A stretch of 64,000 nt of DNA from Mesorhizobium australicum WSM2073 (GTDB lineage Bacteria > Pseudomonadota > Alphaproteobacteria > Rhizobiales > Rhizobiaceae): the NCBI RefSeq assembly GCF_000230995.2, contig NC_019973.1:4664001-4728000 (forward strand), written 5' to 3'. Within the stretch, counting starts at the first letter, position 1; each line of letters starts with the position of its first letter. The notes beneath the pieces are model-generated. The model saw only the letters and a program-made list of their open reading frames with translations, was not told the origin of the DNA and searched no databases. The translations under genes and the position numbers were made by a program. This document shows, one piece after another, positions 9,000 to 18,777 of the stretch.

Positions 9000-10649
9000 T
9001 CAGGCGTCCAGCCAGACGTTCTGGAGATCCATTTCGAAGGTCTGGTGGACGCCGTAGTTCTTCACCTTCTTGTTCGTGTGGCTGTAGAGCTTCTGCCAGA
9101 ACGGCTGGATGATGACGCCGGAGTCCTGCAGGATCTGCTCGACATCCTTCATCACCTCCTTGCGCTTGGCGACGTCGATCAGCGAGAGCGCCTGCTTGAG
9201 CTTGGCGTCGAAATCGGGATTGGAATAGGCCGATTCGTTCCACGCCTCGCCGGTGCGATATCCCAGCGCCAGCACCTGGACACCGAGCGGGCGCATGTAC
9301 CAGATGGTCATCGAATAGGGGTATTTCGTCCAGTCGTTCCAGAAGGTCGAGCCCGGCAGCACCGTGCGCTTGACCTTGATGCCGGCGTCACGCAGCTGGC
9401 CGGCGATCGCGTCGCCGGTGTTCTTCTGCCAGTCGTCCTCGATGGTGATCAGCTCGTGCTCGAAGTCGGCCTGCCCGGCGTCCGCCATCAGCTTCTTGGC
9501 GCCGGCGGCGTCGCGCTCCTTCTTGGGCAGGGCATAGTATTCGGGATGGATCGGGCTGACATGGTGGTTCTCGCCGACCGTGCCGCGGCCGTTGTAGCCG
9601 AGCTGCAGCACCGCGTTGTTGTCGACCGCCATCTGCAGCGCATTGCGAACGCGCTGATCGTCGTAGGGCTTGTGCGTGATGTTGGTGCGGGCAACCAGCG
9701 TGGTGGCGGTCGCGACCTCAGACTTCTGCAGCCCCATCTTGTCGAGAATGTCGATGAAGTCGGCGGGCGACTCGAAGTTGAGGTCGATTTCACCGGAATC
9801 GAACGCGTTCACCGTGGCGTTGAAATCGGTGCCGTAGTCGATGAATTCGATACCGTCGAGTGGCGCCTCGCCGCCCCACCATTTGCCGTTCTCGCGGCGC
9901 TTGACCACCGCCTTCTGGCCGACGTCGTAAGAGACCAACTCAAACGCTCCCGTGCCGATCGGCTTCTTGATCGGGTCGGCGCCATCGGCGTCGAAATTGC
10001 GGTGCACGATGAGCGCCGGATAATCGGTGAAATTGGGAATGAGCGAAATATCGGGCTCGCTGAGCTTCAGCTTGACCGTGTTGTCGTCGACCTTGGTGAT
10101 GGCGCCGTCCCTGGCCTTGCCGGTCTTGGCATCGATCAGCGCACCGACGCGGGCCGCCATCGAGTTGCCGGCGACGCCCTTCTCGCACCAGCGCGTCACA
10201 TTGTGCACCACGTCATCGGCGCTGAAGGCATCGCCATTGTTCCAGGCGACGCCCTTGCGCACATGCAGCGTGTATTCGGTGGCGTCGTCGTTGATGTCCC
10301 AGCTTTCGAGCAGCACCGGCTCGAAGGTGAATTGCCTGGTGTAGCGCACCAGCGGCTCCAGCCAGCAACGCGAGATATTGGCCAGTTCCACCCAATCGTA
10401 AGTGCGCGGATCCTTCTGCGCTTTCACCGCCATCGAGACGTGCAGCGTCCCGCCCTTCTTCGGTTCCTCGGCCACAGCTTGCGTCGGCGCGGCGAGGCCG
10501 ATCATGCCATAGGCAAATGCCGTCGACGCACCAAGCGCGCTGGCCAGCGCCAGGAACTCGCGCCGGTCCATGCGACCCGCCTTCGCTTCCGCCGCCATCG
10601 CTTCGATAGCGGGCGGTACACGATCGCCGTTGCTTCTGAAAATCGTCAT
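9000..10649 (-). CDS. ABC-type substrate-binding protein, family 5 (DppA/OppA type), Tat-exported
   Basis: A 549-residue periplasmic solute-binding protein. The N-terminus carries a twin-arginine signal ([20 protein letters not shown], about residues 26-45), an uncommon export route for this family. The mature part has the family 5 signatures: [34 protein letters not shown] and [12 protein letters not shown]. The start at 10649 follows GGGGAGAA. It sits between the mttB-like and OYE genes, but no permease or ATPase gene is in the neighbourhood, so its transporter must lie elsewhere or the protein may be a sensor or scavenger. A methylated-amine ligand is inferred from context only. Confidence 0.85.
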   Translation of the reverse strand: MTIFRSNGDRVPPAIEAMAAEAKAGRMDRREFLALASALGASTAFAYGMIGLAAPTQAVAEEPKKGGTLHVSMAVKAQKDPRTYDWVELANISRCWLEPLVRYTRQFTFEPVLLESWDINDDATEYTLHVRKGVAWNNGDAFSADDVVHNVTRWCEKGVAGNSMAARVGALIDAKTGKARDGAITKVDDNTVKLKLSEPDISLIPNFTDYPALIVHRNFDADGADPIKKPIGTGAFELVSYDVGQKAVVKRRENGKWWGGEAPLDGIEFIDYGTDFNATVNAFDSGEIDLNFESPADFIDILDKMGLQKSEVATATTLVARTNITHKPYDDQRVRNALQMAVDNNAVLQLGYNGRGTVGENHHVSPIHPEYYALPKKERDAAGAKKLMADAGQADFEHELITIEDDWQKNTGDAIAGQLRDAGIKVKRTVLPGSTFWNDWTKYPYSMTIWYMRPLGVQVLALGYRTGEAWNESAYSNPDFDAKLKQALSLIDVAKRKEVMKDVEQILQDSGVIIQPFWQKLYSHTNKKVKNYGVHQTFEMDLQNVWLDA

Positions 10650-10693
10650 GTCATTCTCCCCTTGTTGTTCCCGTGAGGTCTTTGCCTGCTTTT

Positions 10694-12244
10694 TCAACTA
10701 ACGCTGTCAGGCAGTTTTTCCTCGCGCCGCGCGATCAAATCCTTGAGACCGTCGGCAATGCCCTCGTCGAGTTTCGGCTCCTCATAGTCGGCAAGCATGT
10801 TGCGCGCCTTCTCGCGGCCGCGCGTGTCGTGGTCCTTCGCCCCTTCCGCCTTCCATTGTTCGTAGGAGTTGAAGTCCATGATGCTCGGCATGAAGAAAGC
10901 CTTCTCGAAATGCTCGAGCGTGTGCTGGGTGCCGAGGAAATGGCCCTGCGGCCCGACTTCGCGGATCGCTGCCATCGCTTCCTTGAAATCGTCGAAAGGC
11001 AGGCCGCCGGCATATTTGTACCAGCCGACAAGCTGTTCGCAGTCGGTGGCGAATTTCGAGTAACCGCAGGTGAGCCCCGCTTCCAGCCATCCGGCCGAAT
11101 GCCAGATGTAGTTGGCGCCGGCGAGGATGGCTGCATGCATCAGCATGTTCGCCTCATAGCCAGCCTGGGCATCGTTGAGCTTCGAGCCGACATGAAAGCC
11201 CGATGTGCGCCACGGCAGTTTGTATTTCCGCGCCAGCGCACCCATCAGATACATCATCTGGGCGGCCTCCGGCGTGCCGCCCATGGGAGCGCCGGTCTTC
11301 ATGTCGACCGTGACCATGAACTGGCCGTAGATCTGGGGCGAACCGGGACGGATGAGCTGGGTCAGGGCCACGCCCGCGAGCGCCTCGGCATTGACCTGCG
11401 CCACCGCGCCGACGGCCGACGCCGCGGTAGAGGCGCCGCAGAGCGCGAACGGCGCCAGGATCAGCGGCTGATTGTGGCTTGCATAGACCCGCATCGCATC
11501 GATCATGGTGGCGTCCCAGACCAGCGGCGAATTGCAGTTGGTGATCGCCACCAGCACCGGGTTTTCGCGGACGAACTCCTCGCCGAAGACGATTGCAGCC
11601 ATCGCCATCGTGTCCTCGGCGCGCTCCTTGGACGTCACGATGCCCATGAACGGCTTGTCGGAATGTTTCAGCGCCGAATGGATGATGTGCAGATGCCGCT
11701 TCGGCACGGCGATTTCCATCGGCTCGCAGATGACCGAACTCGAGGAATGCAGCGCCGGCGCCATGTAGGCGAGCTTGTGGAAATTGTTGAGGTCGGCAAG
11801 CGTGCCGTAGCGCCTGTTGTTGTCGAGGTCGCGTATGTAGGGCGCGCCATACATCGGCACGAAGATCGAGTTCTTGCCGCCAACGCGGACCGTGCGCTCG
11901 GGATTGCGCGCATGGAGCGTGAATTCGGATGGGACTTTCGAGACGAGCTCCATCAGCAGCGCGCGGTCGATACGCACGCGCGTCTCCCTGACATCGGCGC
12001 CAGCCGCCTTCCAGAGCTCGATGGCTCCGTCGTCGCGGAATTCGCAGCCCACTTCTTCGAGTATCTTGAGCGACTCCTCGTGGATCAGTTCCACCGCCTC
12101 ATCGGGAACGATCTCATAGACCGGGATCTGGCGCACCAGGGTCGGGAACGAGGCAATCGGCGCGCTCCTCATCGCCTTGCGCCCGAGACGGCCACCACCA
12201 CGGCGATGGGTTTGCTCGGTCAATTCAGTGGCCGGTGCGTTCAT
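10694..12244 (-). CDS. MttB-family (trimethylamine methyltransferase-like) protein, non-pyrrolysine
   Basis: A 516-residue protein of the trimethylamine:corrinoid methyltransferase superfamily (COG5598), recognised by [27 protein letters not shown], the central [28 protein letters not shown] region and the C-terminal [18 protein letters not shown]. The frame is continuous with no internal TAG, so it is a non-pyrrolysine member; such proteins elsewhere use quaternary amines such as glycine betaine or proline betaine. It is first in the minus-strand operon, its ATG follows GGAGG, and it faces a LysR gene. No corrinoid-binding MttC-type protein or reactivase is visible, which is odd for a corrinoid methyltransferase in a presumably aerobic organism. 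Confidence 0.85.
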   Translation of the reverse strand: MNAPATELTEQTHRRGGGRLGRKAMRSAPIASFPTLVRQIPVYEIVPDEAVELIHEESLKILEEVGCEFRDDGAIELWKAAGADVRETRVRIDRALLMELVSKVPSEFTLHARNPERTVRVGGKNSIFVPMYGAPYIRDLDNNRRYGTLADLNNFHKLAYMAPALHSSSSVICEPMEIAVPKRHLHIIHSALKHSDKPFMGIVTSKERAEDTMAMAAIVFGEEFVRENPVLVAITNCNSPLVWDATMIDAMRVYASHNQPLILAPFALCGASTAASAVGAVAQVNAEALAGVALTQLIRPGSPQIYGQFMVTVDMKTGAPMGGTPEAAQMMYLMGALARKYKLPWRTSGFHVGSKLNDAQAGYEANMLMHAAILAGANYIWHSAGWLEAGLTCGYSKFATDCEQLVGWYKYAGGLPFDDFKEAMAAIREVGPQGHFLGTQHTLEHFEKAFFMPSIMDFNSYEQWKAEGAKDHDTRGREKARNMLADYEEPKLDEGIADGLKDLIARREEKLPDSVS

Positions 12245-12323
12245 GGAGCCTCCATCCCTTCGATCCCGGTCAACTTAGCGAGGTGAAATTCGACTGTGAC
12301 GCTGGAAAATCCTGATCTCTTGT

Positions 12324-12338
12324 ATAAGCTGAGCTTAT
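12324..12338. promoter_or_regulatory. palindrome across the LysR start codon, probable LTTR site
   Basis: ATAAGCT-G-AGCTTAT is a perfect inverted repeat with 7-bp arms in the 92-bp space between the divergent mttB-like operon and the lysR gene. It fits the T-N11-A pattern of LysR-type sites, and its last two bases are the first two of the lysR ATG. Binding there could block lysR translation-start-region transcription while acting on the operon. This is inference from symmetry and position. Confidence 0.55.
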
Positions 12339-13239
12339 GCGAAGCCTTCGCCACCTCCTGCCCTCCGCCGGCAGCCTGATCGTCTTCGAGGCGGCCGGCC
12401 GGTTGTCGAGTTTCACCGCCGCCGGGCGCGAGCTCGGCATGACGCAGGCCGCAGTTTCCTATGCCGTGCGTGGGTTGGAGGAACAGCTTGGCGCCACGCT
12501 GTTCCAGCGCCGCCACCGCCAGGTCAGCCTGACCGAGGCCGGCGAGCGCTTCCATGCCGACGTCTCGCTCGGCCTTTCCCACATCCGCAAGTCGGCGGAG
12601 GACCTGCGTCTGCAGGCGACTGGCGGCCATGTGACGCTCGCCGCCTCGACGGCCTTCGGCTCGTTCTGGATGATGCCGCGCCTGCAGCGGTTCCGCGATG
12701 AATTGCCGGGCATCGATCTGCGCATCCAGACCGGCGACCGAGATCTCGACATCATCGCCGAAGGCATTCCGCTTGCCGTGCGCGGAGGCGTGCCACGCGA
12801 CTGGCCGGACTACCACTCGCTAGCGCTCTCCGACGAAGAGATCTTTCCGGTCGCGGGTCCCAGTTATCTGACGAAATTCGGCCGGCCCGAGACCGTCGAG
12901 CAACTGGCGACACACCGCCTCATTCATCTGGAAGAGCCCTATCGCGAGGCCCCGAACTGGGACGAATGGTTCCAATCGGCCGGAGCCAGTCTCCGCAATG
13001 CGGAGCGTGGCTTGCGCATCAATGACTATGCGATTGTGATCCAGGCGGTCATGGAGGGGCAAGGCATCGCGCTCGGCTGGCGCCACCTTGTCGAGCGGCT
13101 GCTGTCGACCGGGCTGCTGGTGCCGGTGACGGACCACATCATGAAGACGGGCACCGCGTTCTACGTCATCTGGCCGAAGAACCGCGAGCTCAGCGACAAT
13201 GCGCGCAAGGTCAGGGATTGGCTTCTGGCGCAGGCGTAA
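12337..13239 (+). CDS. LysR-family transcriptional regulator (GcvA-like)
   Basis: A 300-residue regulator. The N-terminal winged helix-turn-helix is LIVFEAAGRLSSFTAAGRELGMTQAAVSYAVRGLEEQLG (about residues 12-50). A periplasmic-binding-like effector domain follows (VTLAASTAFGSFWMMPRL...). It is divergent from the mttB-led operon, the usual position of a LysR controlling its neighbour, so its inducer may be the betaine-type substrate. There is no clear ribosome site before the ATG; instead a 15-bp palindrome overlaps the start codon. Confidence 0.9.
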   Translation: MRSLRHLLPSAGSLIVFEAAGRLSSFTAAGRELGMTQAAVSYAVRGLEEQLGATLFQRRHRQVSLTEAGERFHADVSLGLSHIRKSAEDLRLQATGGHVTLAASTAFGSFWMMPRLQRFRDELPGIDLRIQTGDRDLDIIAEGIPLAVRGGVPRDWPDYHSLALSDEEIFPVAGPSYLTKFGRPETVEQLATHRLIHLEEPYREAPNWDEWFQSAGASLRNAERGLRINDYAIVIQAVMEGQGIALGWRHLVERLLSTGLLVPVTDHIMKTGTAFYVIWPKNRELSDNARKVRDWLLAQA

Positions 13240-13282
13240 AGTGGCCTCGCGCGCGCCCACCGAATCCGTGTAAGATCAGAGC

Positions 13283-15172
13283 ATGCCCATCCGCCAGCTT
13301 TCCGAAACGATGATCAACCAGATCGCCGCCGGCGAAGTCATCGAGCGTCCGGCGAGCGTGGTCAAGGAACTGGTCGAGAATGCGCTCGATGCCGGGGCCA
13401 GCAAGGTAGAAGTCGTCACATCGGGCGGCGGGCTGAACCTGATCCGCGTCACCGATGACGGCTTCGGCATTCCTGAACGGGAACTGGCGCTGGCCATCGC
13501 ACGCCACTGCACCTCCAAGCTCACCGAGGATATCAACGACATTCGTTCCCTCGGCTTTCGCGGCGAAGCGCTGCCATCGATCGGCTCGGTGTCGCGGCTG
13601 TCGATCCGCTCGCGCACGGCCTCTAGCGACAGCGCCGCAGAGATCGGCATCGAGGGCGGCCGCGTCCTGCCAATCAAGCCGGCGGCGGCCAATCGCGGCA
13701 CCACGGTCGAGGTGCGCGACCTGTTCTTCGCCACGCCGGCACGGCTGAAATTCATGAAGGGCGAACGCGCCGAAAGCTCGGCCATCAGCGACATCGTCAA
13801 GCGCATCGCCATCGCCTTCCCCACAGTGCGTTTCACGCTGGCCGGTTCCGACCGCACGACTCTGGAACTGCCGGCTACCGATGACAGCGCGGACGGCAGC
13901 TTGCGCCGGGTCGCGCAGGTGATGGGCGCCGACTTTCCCGACAATTCCATTGCCATCGACGCGATGCGCGAAGGCGTGCACCTGACCGGCCATGTGTCGA
14001 TCCCCTCCTTCACCCGCGCCAACGCATTGCAGCAATATGCCTATGTCAACGGCCGCCCGGTGCGCGACAAGCTGATCGCCGGGGCGATCCGCGGCGCCTT
14101 CGCCGACGTCCTGCCGCGCGACCGCCATGCGGTGACGGTACTGTTTCTTTCGCTCGATCCGGCCATCGTCGACGTCAACGTCCATCCGGCCAAAGCCGAT
14201 GTCCGCTTCCGCGATCCGGGCCTCGTGCGCGGGCTGATCGTCGGCGCGATCCGGCAGGCATTGGCCGATGCCGGCATCCGCTCGGCCACCACCGGCGCCG
14301 CCGGCATGATGGCAGCGTTTCGGCCGGGCAGCCCGTCCTATGCGCATCCCGGCCCGGCCAATGGCCATCGCAGCTACGACGCGGCCTATCGCGCTTCAGG
14401 CGCCGCCGGCTTCGATCCCGCGCGCTCGCCGCAGCGGCCGCTCGACATGCAATTCGACAGCCCGGGCTTTGAACACACCGGCGCAAGACAGGGCGGATTT
14501 GGCGAAAATGAGCAAGCCGCGTTCGATGCCGGCCCGCTTGCCAGCGCCGATGCGCGCGCCGGGCAGAGCGAGGCGGCGGAGACGCTGCTCGGCGCGGTGC
14601 TGGGGGCCGCGCGCGCGCAGGTGCATGAGAACTATATCGTCGCCCAGACCAGGGATTCGCTCATCATCGTGGACCAGCACGCGGCCCATGAGCGGCTGGT
14701 TTACGAGGCGCTGAAGAACGCGCTGCACGCGCGGCCGGTGCCGTCACAGATGCTGCTTCTGCCCGAGATTATCGACCTGCCGGAGGAGGACGCCGAGCGG
14801 CTGGCCGTGCATTCCGAAACGCTCGCCCGCTTCGGCCTCGGCATCGAGCGTTTCGGACCGGGTGCGGTCGCCGTGCGCGAGACGCCGTCGATGCTCGGTG
14901 AGACCAACGTCCAGCAATTGGTCCGCGACCTCGCCGACGAGATTGCCGACAACGACACGGTCGAGACGCTCAAGGAACGGCTGGACAAGATCGCCGCCAC
15001 CATGGCCTGCCATGGCTCGGTGCGCTCCGGGCGGCTGCTCAAGGCCGAGGAGATGAACGCTCTGCTGCGCCAGATGGAAGCGACGCCGGGCTCAGGCACC
15101 TGCAATCATGGCCGCCCGACCTATATCGAGCTGAAGCTGGCCGACATCGAGCGGCTGTTCGGACGGCGGTGA
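13283..15172 (+). CDS. mutL: DNA mismatch repair protein MutL
   Basis: A 629-residue mismatch repair factor. The N-terminal GHKL ATPase shows [12 protein letters not shown] (N33), VTDDGFGI (about 56-63) and [15 protein letters not shown] variable, low-complexity linker spans about residues 340-445. The C-terminal domain has [12 protein letters not shown] (from about residue 464), matching DQHA(X)2E(X)4E, and a late CNHGRP. Those motifs mark the endonuclease class found in bacteria without MutH. It follows the lysR gene by 43 bp on the same strand but is probably independent. Confidence 0.97.
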   Translation: MPIRQLSETMINQIAAGEVIERPASVVKELVENALDAGASKVEVVTSGGGLNLIRVTDDGFGIPERELALAIARHCTSKLTEDINDIRSLGFRGEALPSIGSVSRLSIRSRTASSDSAAEIGIEGGRVLPIKPAAANRGTTVEVRDLFFATPARLKFMKGERAESSAISDIVKRIAIAFPTVRFTLAGSDRTTLELPATDDSADGSLRRVAQVMGADFPDNSIAIDAMREGVHLTGHVSIPSFTRANALQQYAYVNGRPVRDKLIAGAIRGAFADVLPRDRHAVTVLFLSLDPAIVDVNVHPAKADVRFRDPGLVRGLIVGAIRQALADAGIRSATTGAAGMMAAFRPGSPSYAHPGPANGHRSYDAAYRASGAAGFDPARSPQRPLDMQFDSPGFEHTGARQGGFGENEQAAFDAGPLASADARAGQSEAAETLLGAVLGAARAQVHENYIVAQTRDSLIIVDQHAAHERLVYEALKNALHARPVPSQMLLLPEIIDLPEEDAERLAVHSETLARFGLGIERFGPGAVAVRETPSMLGETNVQQLVRDLADEIADNDTVETLKERLDKIAATMACHGSVRSGRLLKAEEMNALLRQMEATPGSGTCNHGRPTYIELKLADIERLFGRR

Positions 15173-15195
15173 AACGGCTGCCCGGCGGCCAGCCC

Positions 15196-15957
15196 TCATT
15201 TCCTCCGCTGATATTTCCTTGTCCGTGAATTGAAGACGTAATCGACCGCGGTTCCGGCGCCACCGCCTCGAAAATTCACGGAAATGACGTCCTTGCCTCG
15301 CTCCACCCATTTCTCGACGTTCATATAGATGGTCGTCATCAGCATGCCGGCACTGCACACGTCATCATCGGCGAAGGTAATTTCCTGGACAACCTTGCGG
15401 CTGCTCTTTTTGATGACACGCATTTTTTCCATGCAGAGGCCGGCGCTGGTATTCGTGTAAATTCCCGAAAACCTGTCGGTGGCTGTCTGCGCCCAGAAGG
15501 AAATCTCGACGGTGCCGTCGATCTTCGCCTCGCCGGTGTCATCCAGGCTCGCTATTTTCTTGAGGGTGACGGGATATCTATCCGTGCCCTTGCTCCAGCT
15601 TCCGGTCACTGCGTTTCCATTGAGGTCGAGGGAGAATGGGCAGCTTGTGGTATCGACAGCGGGTCTCGGCCCCTGCACAATTATCCGATAGAATTCCTTG
15701 TCGTCTGAAATCTCGCAAAGCACGAACTTGGTGCCGGTGACCGTGCCATACAGCGCAATCGGGCTCTGCTTCGCGTCGTAGAAGTAGCTTCCATCGACCT
15801 TTGGCGCGCTGCCTAAGCTATCATATGTCTGTATGGAGAAATGGATGGGAGACGGCCCGAGGAAACCCTCGTAGTTTTCCACGTGGTACCAACCCGCGAC
15901 GGCTTTCGCGTTAAGCAGCAACAAGCAAACGACCGTTGAGATAAAACGTCTTCCCAT
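15196..15957 (-). CDS. secreted protein of unknown function
   Basis: A 253-residue protein starting MGRRFISTVVCLLLLNAKAVAG, a signal peptide. The remainder has beta-rich character and several cysteines (FVLCEIS, DTTSCPF, AGLCMEK, DDVCSAG), suggesting disulphides in the periplasm. I recognise no family. An in-frame extension to 16032 would precede the signal peptide and is unlikely. It converges on mutL with 23 bp between stops. Base composition is somewhat more AT-rich than its neighbours, which could reflect later acquisition, but this was judged by eye only. Confidence 0.6.
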   Translation of the reverse strand: MGRRFISTVVCLLLLNAKAVAGWYHVENYEGFLGPSPIHFSIQTYDSLGSAPKVDGSYFYDAKQSPIALYGTVTGTKFVLCEISDDKEFYRIIVQGPRPAVDTTSCPFSLDLNGNAVTGSWSKGTDRYPVTLKKIASLDDTGEAKIDGTVEISFWAQTATDRFSGIYTNTSAGLCMEKMRVIKKSSRKVVQEITFADDDVCSAGMLMTTIYMNVEKWVERGKDVISVNFRGGGAGTAVDYVFNSRTRKYQRRK

Positions 15958-16090
15958 CCCGACCTCGCAGCGCCCGCGACGACCATCCGCCAAGACCGAG
16001 TGACAGTTGCCTTGCCTTGCGGCAGCCGTCAACTGGCGATGAAATCGGTGGTTCCCGACACGAGTCAGGGAAAGATCGCAAGCTTTTGAA

Positions 16091-16984
16091 TCAGCGTTTC
16101 AAATTCACCACGATGACACCGCCGAGCGCCAGCGCGCCGCCGAGGATGCCGAGCAGCGTCGGCACCTCGCCCAGCCAGAAGAAGCCGATCAGGGCCGACA
16201 TCGGCGAGACCAGATAGAGGAAGTTCGAGGCACGCGCCGCCGGCAGGCGCGACAGCGCGGTTGCCCACGCCGCATAGGCAATCAGGCTCGGCACGATGCC
16301 GAGATAAATGACGGCGCCGAGGCCGGCAGTGTTGGCGACAGCGGCCTGTTGCAGAGCGGTGGGCAGGAAGGGCGCCAGGCAGAGCGCGCCGAGCACCATG
16401 TTGGACGCCGCGATCGTCAGCGGATGATGACGGGCAAACAGCGGCTTCTGGACGATGGTGTTGACGGCCGAGCAGAGGGCCGAGCCAAGTACCAGCAGCG
16501 CGCCGGCATTGAAATGAAGGCCATGCCCGTCGGCGACGGCGATGATGCCGATGCCGGCGAAGGAGATGACCGTGCCGATCCAGGCCAGGCCGGAGAAGCG
16601 CTCGCCGAGCAGCGCCATTGCCATGATGGCGGTAAAGATGGGGCTGACATTGATGATGAAGCCCGCCGCTCCGGCCGAGACCGTCAGTTCGCCGAAATTG
16701 AGCATCGCCGTGTAGAGCGCGACGAAAATGGCGCCGCCAAAGGCGAAGCGCCAGAGATCGCCAATCCTGGGCAGAGCCGGTCGCTTGACGGCAAGGAAGA
16801 TCGCCGCCGGCACGGCGGCGATGGCAAAGCGCAGGGCGCCAAGCTCCAGCGGCTGAAAGGCGGCGAGCCCGGCCCGGATCGCCGGGAAGGCGGAGGCCCA
16901 GCCGATCACCGTCAGCGCCACGGCAATGGCGGCCGTGGTGTCCATCCGCTGTGTCGAATTCAACGTGCCTGTCGTCATGCTCAT
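16091..16984 (-). CDS. EamA/DMT-family transporter
   Basis: A 297-residue membrane protein with ten predicted helices in two EamA repeats: AAIAVALTVIGWASAFPAIRAG begins the first and ALLVLGSALCSAVNTIVQKPL the second. Characteristic spots are LRFAIAAVPAAIFL and the late LYLVSPMSALIGFFWLGEVP. The drug/metabolite transporter superfamily exports amino acids or metabolites across the inner membrane; the substrate is not predictable. It is divergent from a LysR gene 90 bp away, which probably regulates it. Confidence 0.9.
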   Translation of the reverse strand: MSMTTGTLNSTQRMDTTAAIAVALTVIGWASAFPAIRAGLAAFQPLELGALRFAIAAVPAAIFLAVKRPALPRIGDLWRFAFGGAIFVALYTAMLNFGELTVSAGAAGFIINVSPIFTAIMAMALLGERFSGLAWIGTVISFAGIGIIAVADGHGLHFNAGALLVLGSALCSAVNTIVQKPLFARHHPLTIAASNMVLGALCLAPFLPTALQQAAVANTAGLGAVIYLGIVPSLIAYAAWATALSRLPAARASNFLYLVSPMSALIGFFWLGEVPTLLGILGGALALGGVIVVNLKR

Positions 16985-17034
16985 CCCAGTGCCTCGGATT
17001 CTTCAGGTCTCGGGAGCAGGAAACGCCTTTCCAG

Positions 17035-17044
17035 GTCAATTGAC
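17035..17044. promoter_or_regulatory. short palindrome in the DMT/lysR divergent region
   Basis: GTCAATTGAC is a perfect 10-bp palindrome in the 90-bp region between the two divergent starts. It could be part of the LysR binding region, but a repeat this short may be chance. Confidence 0.3.
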
Positions 17045-17074
17045 AAACGACCAAATCGAGGGTCACCTGTGAGC

Positions 17075-18001
17075 ATGGATCACAGCTCGAACAGTATGCT
17101 GCCCTTGGAGACGTTGCGCGCTTTCGACGCGGCGGCGCGCACGGGGAGCTTCTCGGCCGCCGCCGAAAAACTCAACCTCACACATGGCGCGGTCAGCCGG
17201 CAGGTCGCCAAACTCGAGGACTGGCTTGGCCTGAAGGTTTTCGAGCGCGGCGCGCGCGGCGTGACGCTGACCAACGAAGGCAATCGCCTGCATCTCAGGA
17301 CCACCGAAGCCTTCGCGCTGATCTCGGTCAATTCCGACCGGTGGGTGGAGCCGCGCGGCACCGCGGTGGTGCGCCTGGCCTCCATTCCTTCGGTGAGCGG
17401 CCTGTGGCTGATGCCGCGCATGGCGGCGCTGGAGAACGATCCCACCCGCCTGCGCATCGTGCTCGATGTTGACAACCGCCAGGCCGATCTCGCCGACGAA
17501 GGCATCGATCTGTCGGTGCGCTGCGGTCGCGGCCGCATCCCGGGCCGTGTCTCGGTGCAACTGTTCGAAGAATATCTCTTCCCGATCGCCTCGCCGGGCC
17601 TCGCACGGGAGATCGGCAGCGGCGATCCAGCCCGGCTGCTCAAATTCCCGCTGATCAACGATTCCGACGCTTCGGGCTGGCGCGCCTGGTTGGCCGCGCA
17701 GGACATGGACTACCGGCCGCGCCCGCAAGACCGTCGTTTCGAGGATTACAATCTGGTGCTCGATGCAGCGGCTCATGGCCTCGGCATCGCGCTGGCGCGG
17801 CCGCCGCTCACCGAGCACCAGATACAGTCCGGCCGCCTCGTCGCCGTTGACGATCGCACCGTGCTCAATCCCGTTTCCTACTGGCTGGATCGTCCGGTGG
17901 GCCGGCCGCGCGCGGCCGCCGCGGATCTCGCCAGGCGCATTGCCGAACAGGCCGGGCTTGCTTCGGCAAGGCTGGAAGCTTTCCTGCAGGATGAGGATTA
18001 G
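17075..18001 (+). CDS. LysR-family transcriptional regulator
   Basis: A 308-residue LysR regulator of the GcvA-like group. The helix-turn-helix is LRAFDAAARTGSFSAAAEKLNLTHGAVSRQVAKLEDWLGL; the effector domain begins VVRLASIPSVSGLWLMPRM. Candidate starts are ATG 17075 and GTG 17069. GAGGGT at 17058-17063 spaces better to the GTG, so the protein may be two residues longer. It is divergent from the EamA transporter, and by analogy with many such pairs probably activates that exporter. Confidence 0.88.
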   Translation: MDHSSNSMLPLETLRAFDAAARTGSFSAAAEKLNLTHGAVSRQVAKLEDWLGLKVFERGARGVTLTNEGNRLHLRTTEAFALISVNSDRWVEPRGTAVVRLASIPSVSGLWLMPRMAALENDPTRLRIVLDVDNRQADLADEGIDLSVRCGRGRIPGRVSVQLFEEYLFPIASPGLAREIGSGDPARLLKFPLINDSDASGWRAWLAAQDMDYRPRPQDRRFEDYNLVLDAAAHGLGIALARPPLTEHQIQSGRLVAVDDRTVLNPVSYWLDRPVGRPRAAAADLARRIAEQAGLASARLEAFLQDED

Positions 18002-18060
18002 GCTCTGACGCATCTCGGAGAATACGTGACGGCCGCTGCTGGAAATCGCGTGATACTCGC

Positions 18061-18663
18061 TTAACGGAACAGCAAAAGCACGATCGTGGTGGTTGCGGCC
18101 GAGACGATGGCCGTCACGATCGATATCGTCCACAGCGACGACGGAACTGGCTCGGATCGGGGAGCATGGCCCGCTGGACGGATGGAGGCGCCGCGCGGTT
18201 GCGGCGCGTTGGCATTGGCCGCGACCAGCACCGCGGCCGAAGCGACGGCCGGCGAGAATGTGGATAGGGCCGGCGGCGCCGCGAGTTTGGGGGGGCTGTC
18301 GTTGGCCGTTATCCGCGGCGGAGCGAAGCCGCGCGAAGCCTGATCGGTGTCCGTCCCTGCCCCACCCGTCGAGGCCCGTGCCAATGCATGGTGGGTGGCG
18401 GCGTCAGGTTCCATGACGGCCCGGTAGGCATCCTCGATCTCGGGGGAGGACAGGCGTTGCGAGGTTTGACCGGCCGGCCGCGGTAGCGAGCCTTGCAGCG
18501 CCTGGGCGGCGAACTGCGCCGATTGCACCATCGCGGGCGCCGCCGGCTGGACGAGCGCCTTGACCAGAGCCGCGGTCGCGGGATCGGCCCTGGGCGAAGG
18601 CACCGGCCCGGGAATGAGCGCTTCTTTCAGCAAAGACGTCATACTGGCATTGGCGATGTCCAT
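18061..18663 (-). CDS. probable tail-anchored, low-complexity protein
   Basis: A 200-residue protein rich in Ala and Pro with no recognisable domain. Its one hydrophobic segment is at the extreme C-terminus (LWTISIVTAIVSAATTTIVLLLF), so it would be a tail-anchored membrane protein with a long disordered cytoplasmic region. The start at 18663 is preceded by AGGAAG; the earlier ATG at 18690 has no ribosome site. It is divergent from the DUF2093 gene and converges on the lysR gene. The function is unknown. Confidence 0.55.
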   Translation of the reverse strand: MDIANASMTSLLKEALIPGPVPSPRADPATAALVKALVQPAAPAMVQSAQFAAQALQGSLPRPAGQTSQRLSSPEIEDAYRAVMEPDAATHHALARASTGGAGTDTDQASRGFAPPRITANDSPPKLAAPPALSTFSPAVASAAVLVAANANAPQPRGASIRPAGHAPRSEPVPSSLWTISIVTAIVSAATTTIVLLLFR

Positions 18664-18777
18664 GGCGCTTCCTGACAACCATTGTGCCATACCGCAATAT
18701 TATATGAGCATTGCGCCAAGCTTGACCTTGCCCACGATTTATGGCGATTGAATCCCGATGAACTCAAGTACCGTTGC

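Noticed and set aside
10694..12244. Possible pyrrolysine codon in the MttB homologue
   Set aside because: The frame is continuous with no internal TAG, so no read-through is needed.
6871..12286. Series of long plus-strand frames opposite the demethylation operon
   Set aside because: All are antisense to well-recognised proteins with intact motifs and lack ribosome sites and domains.
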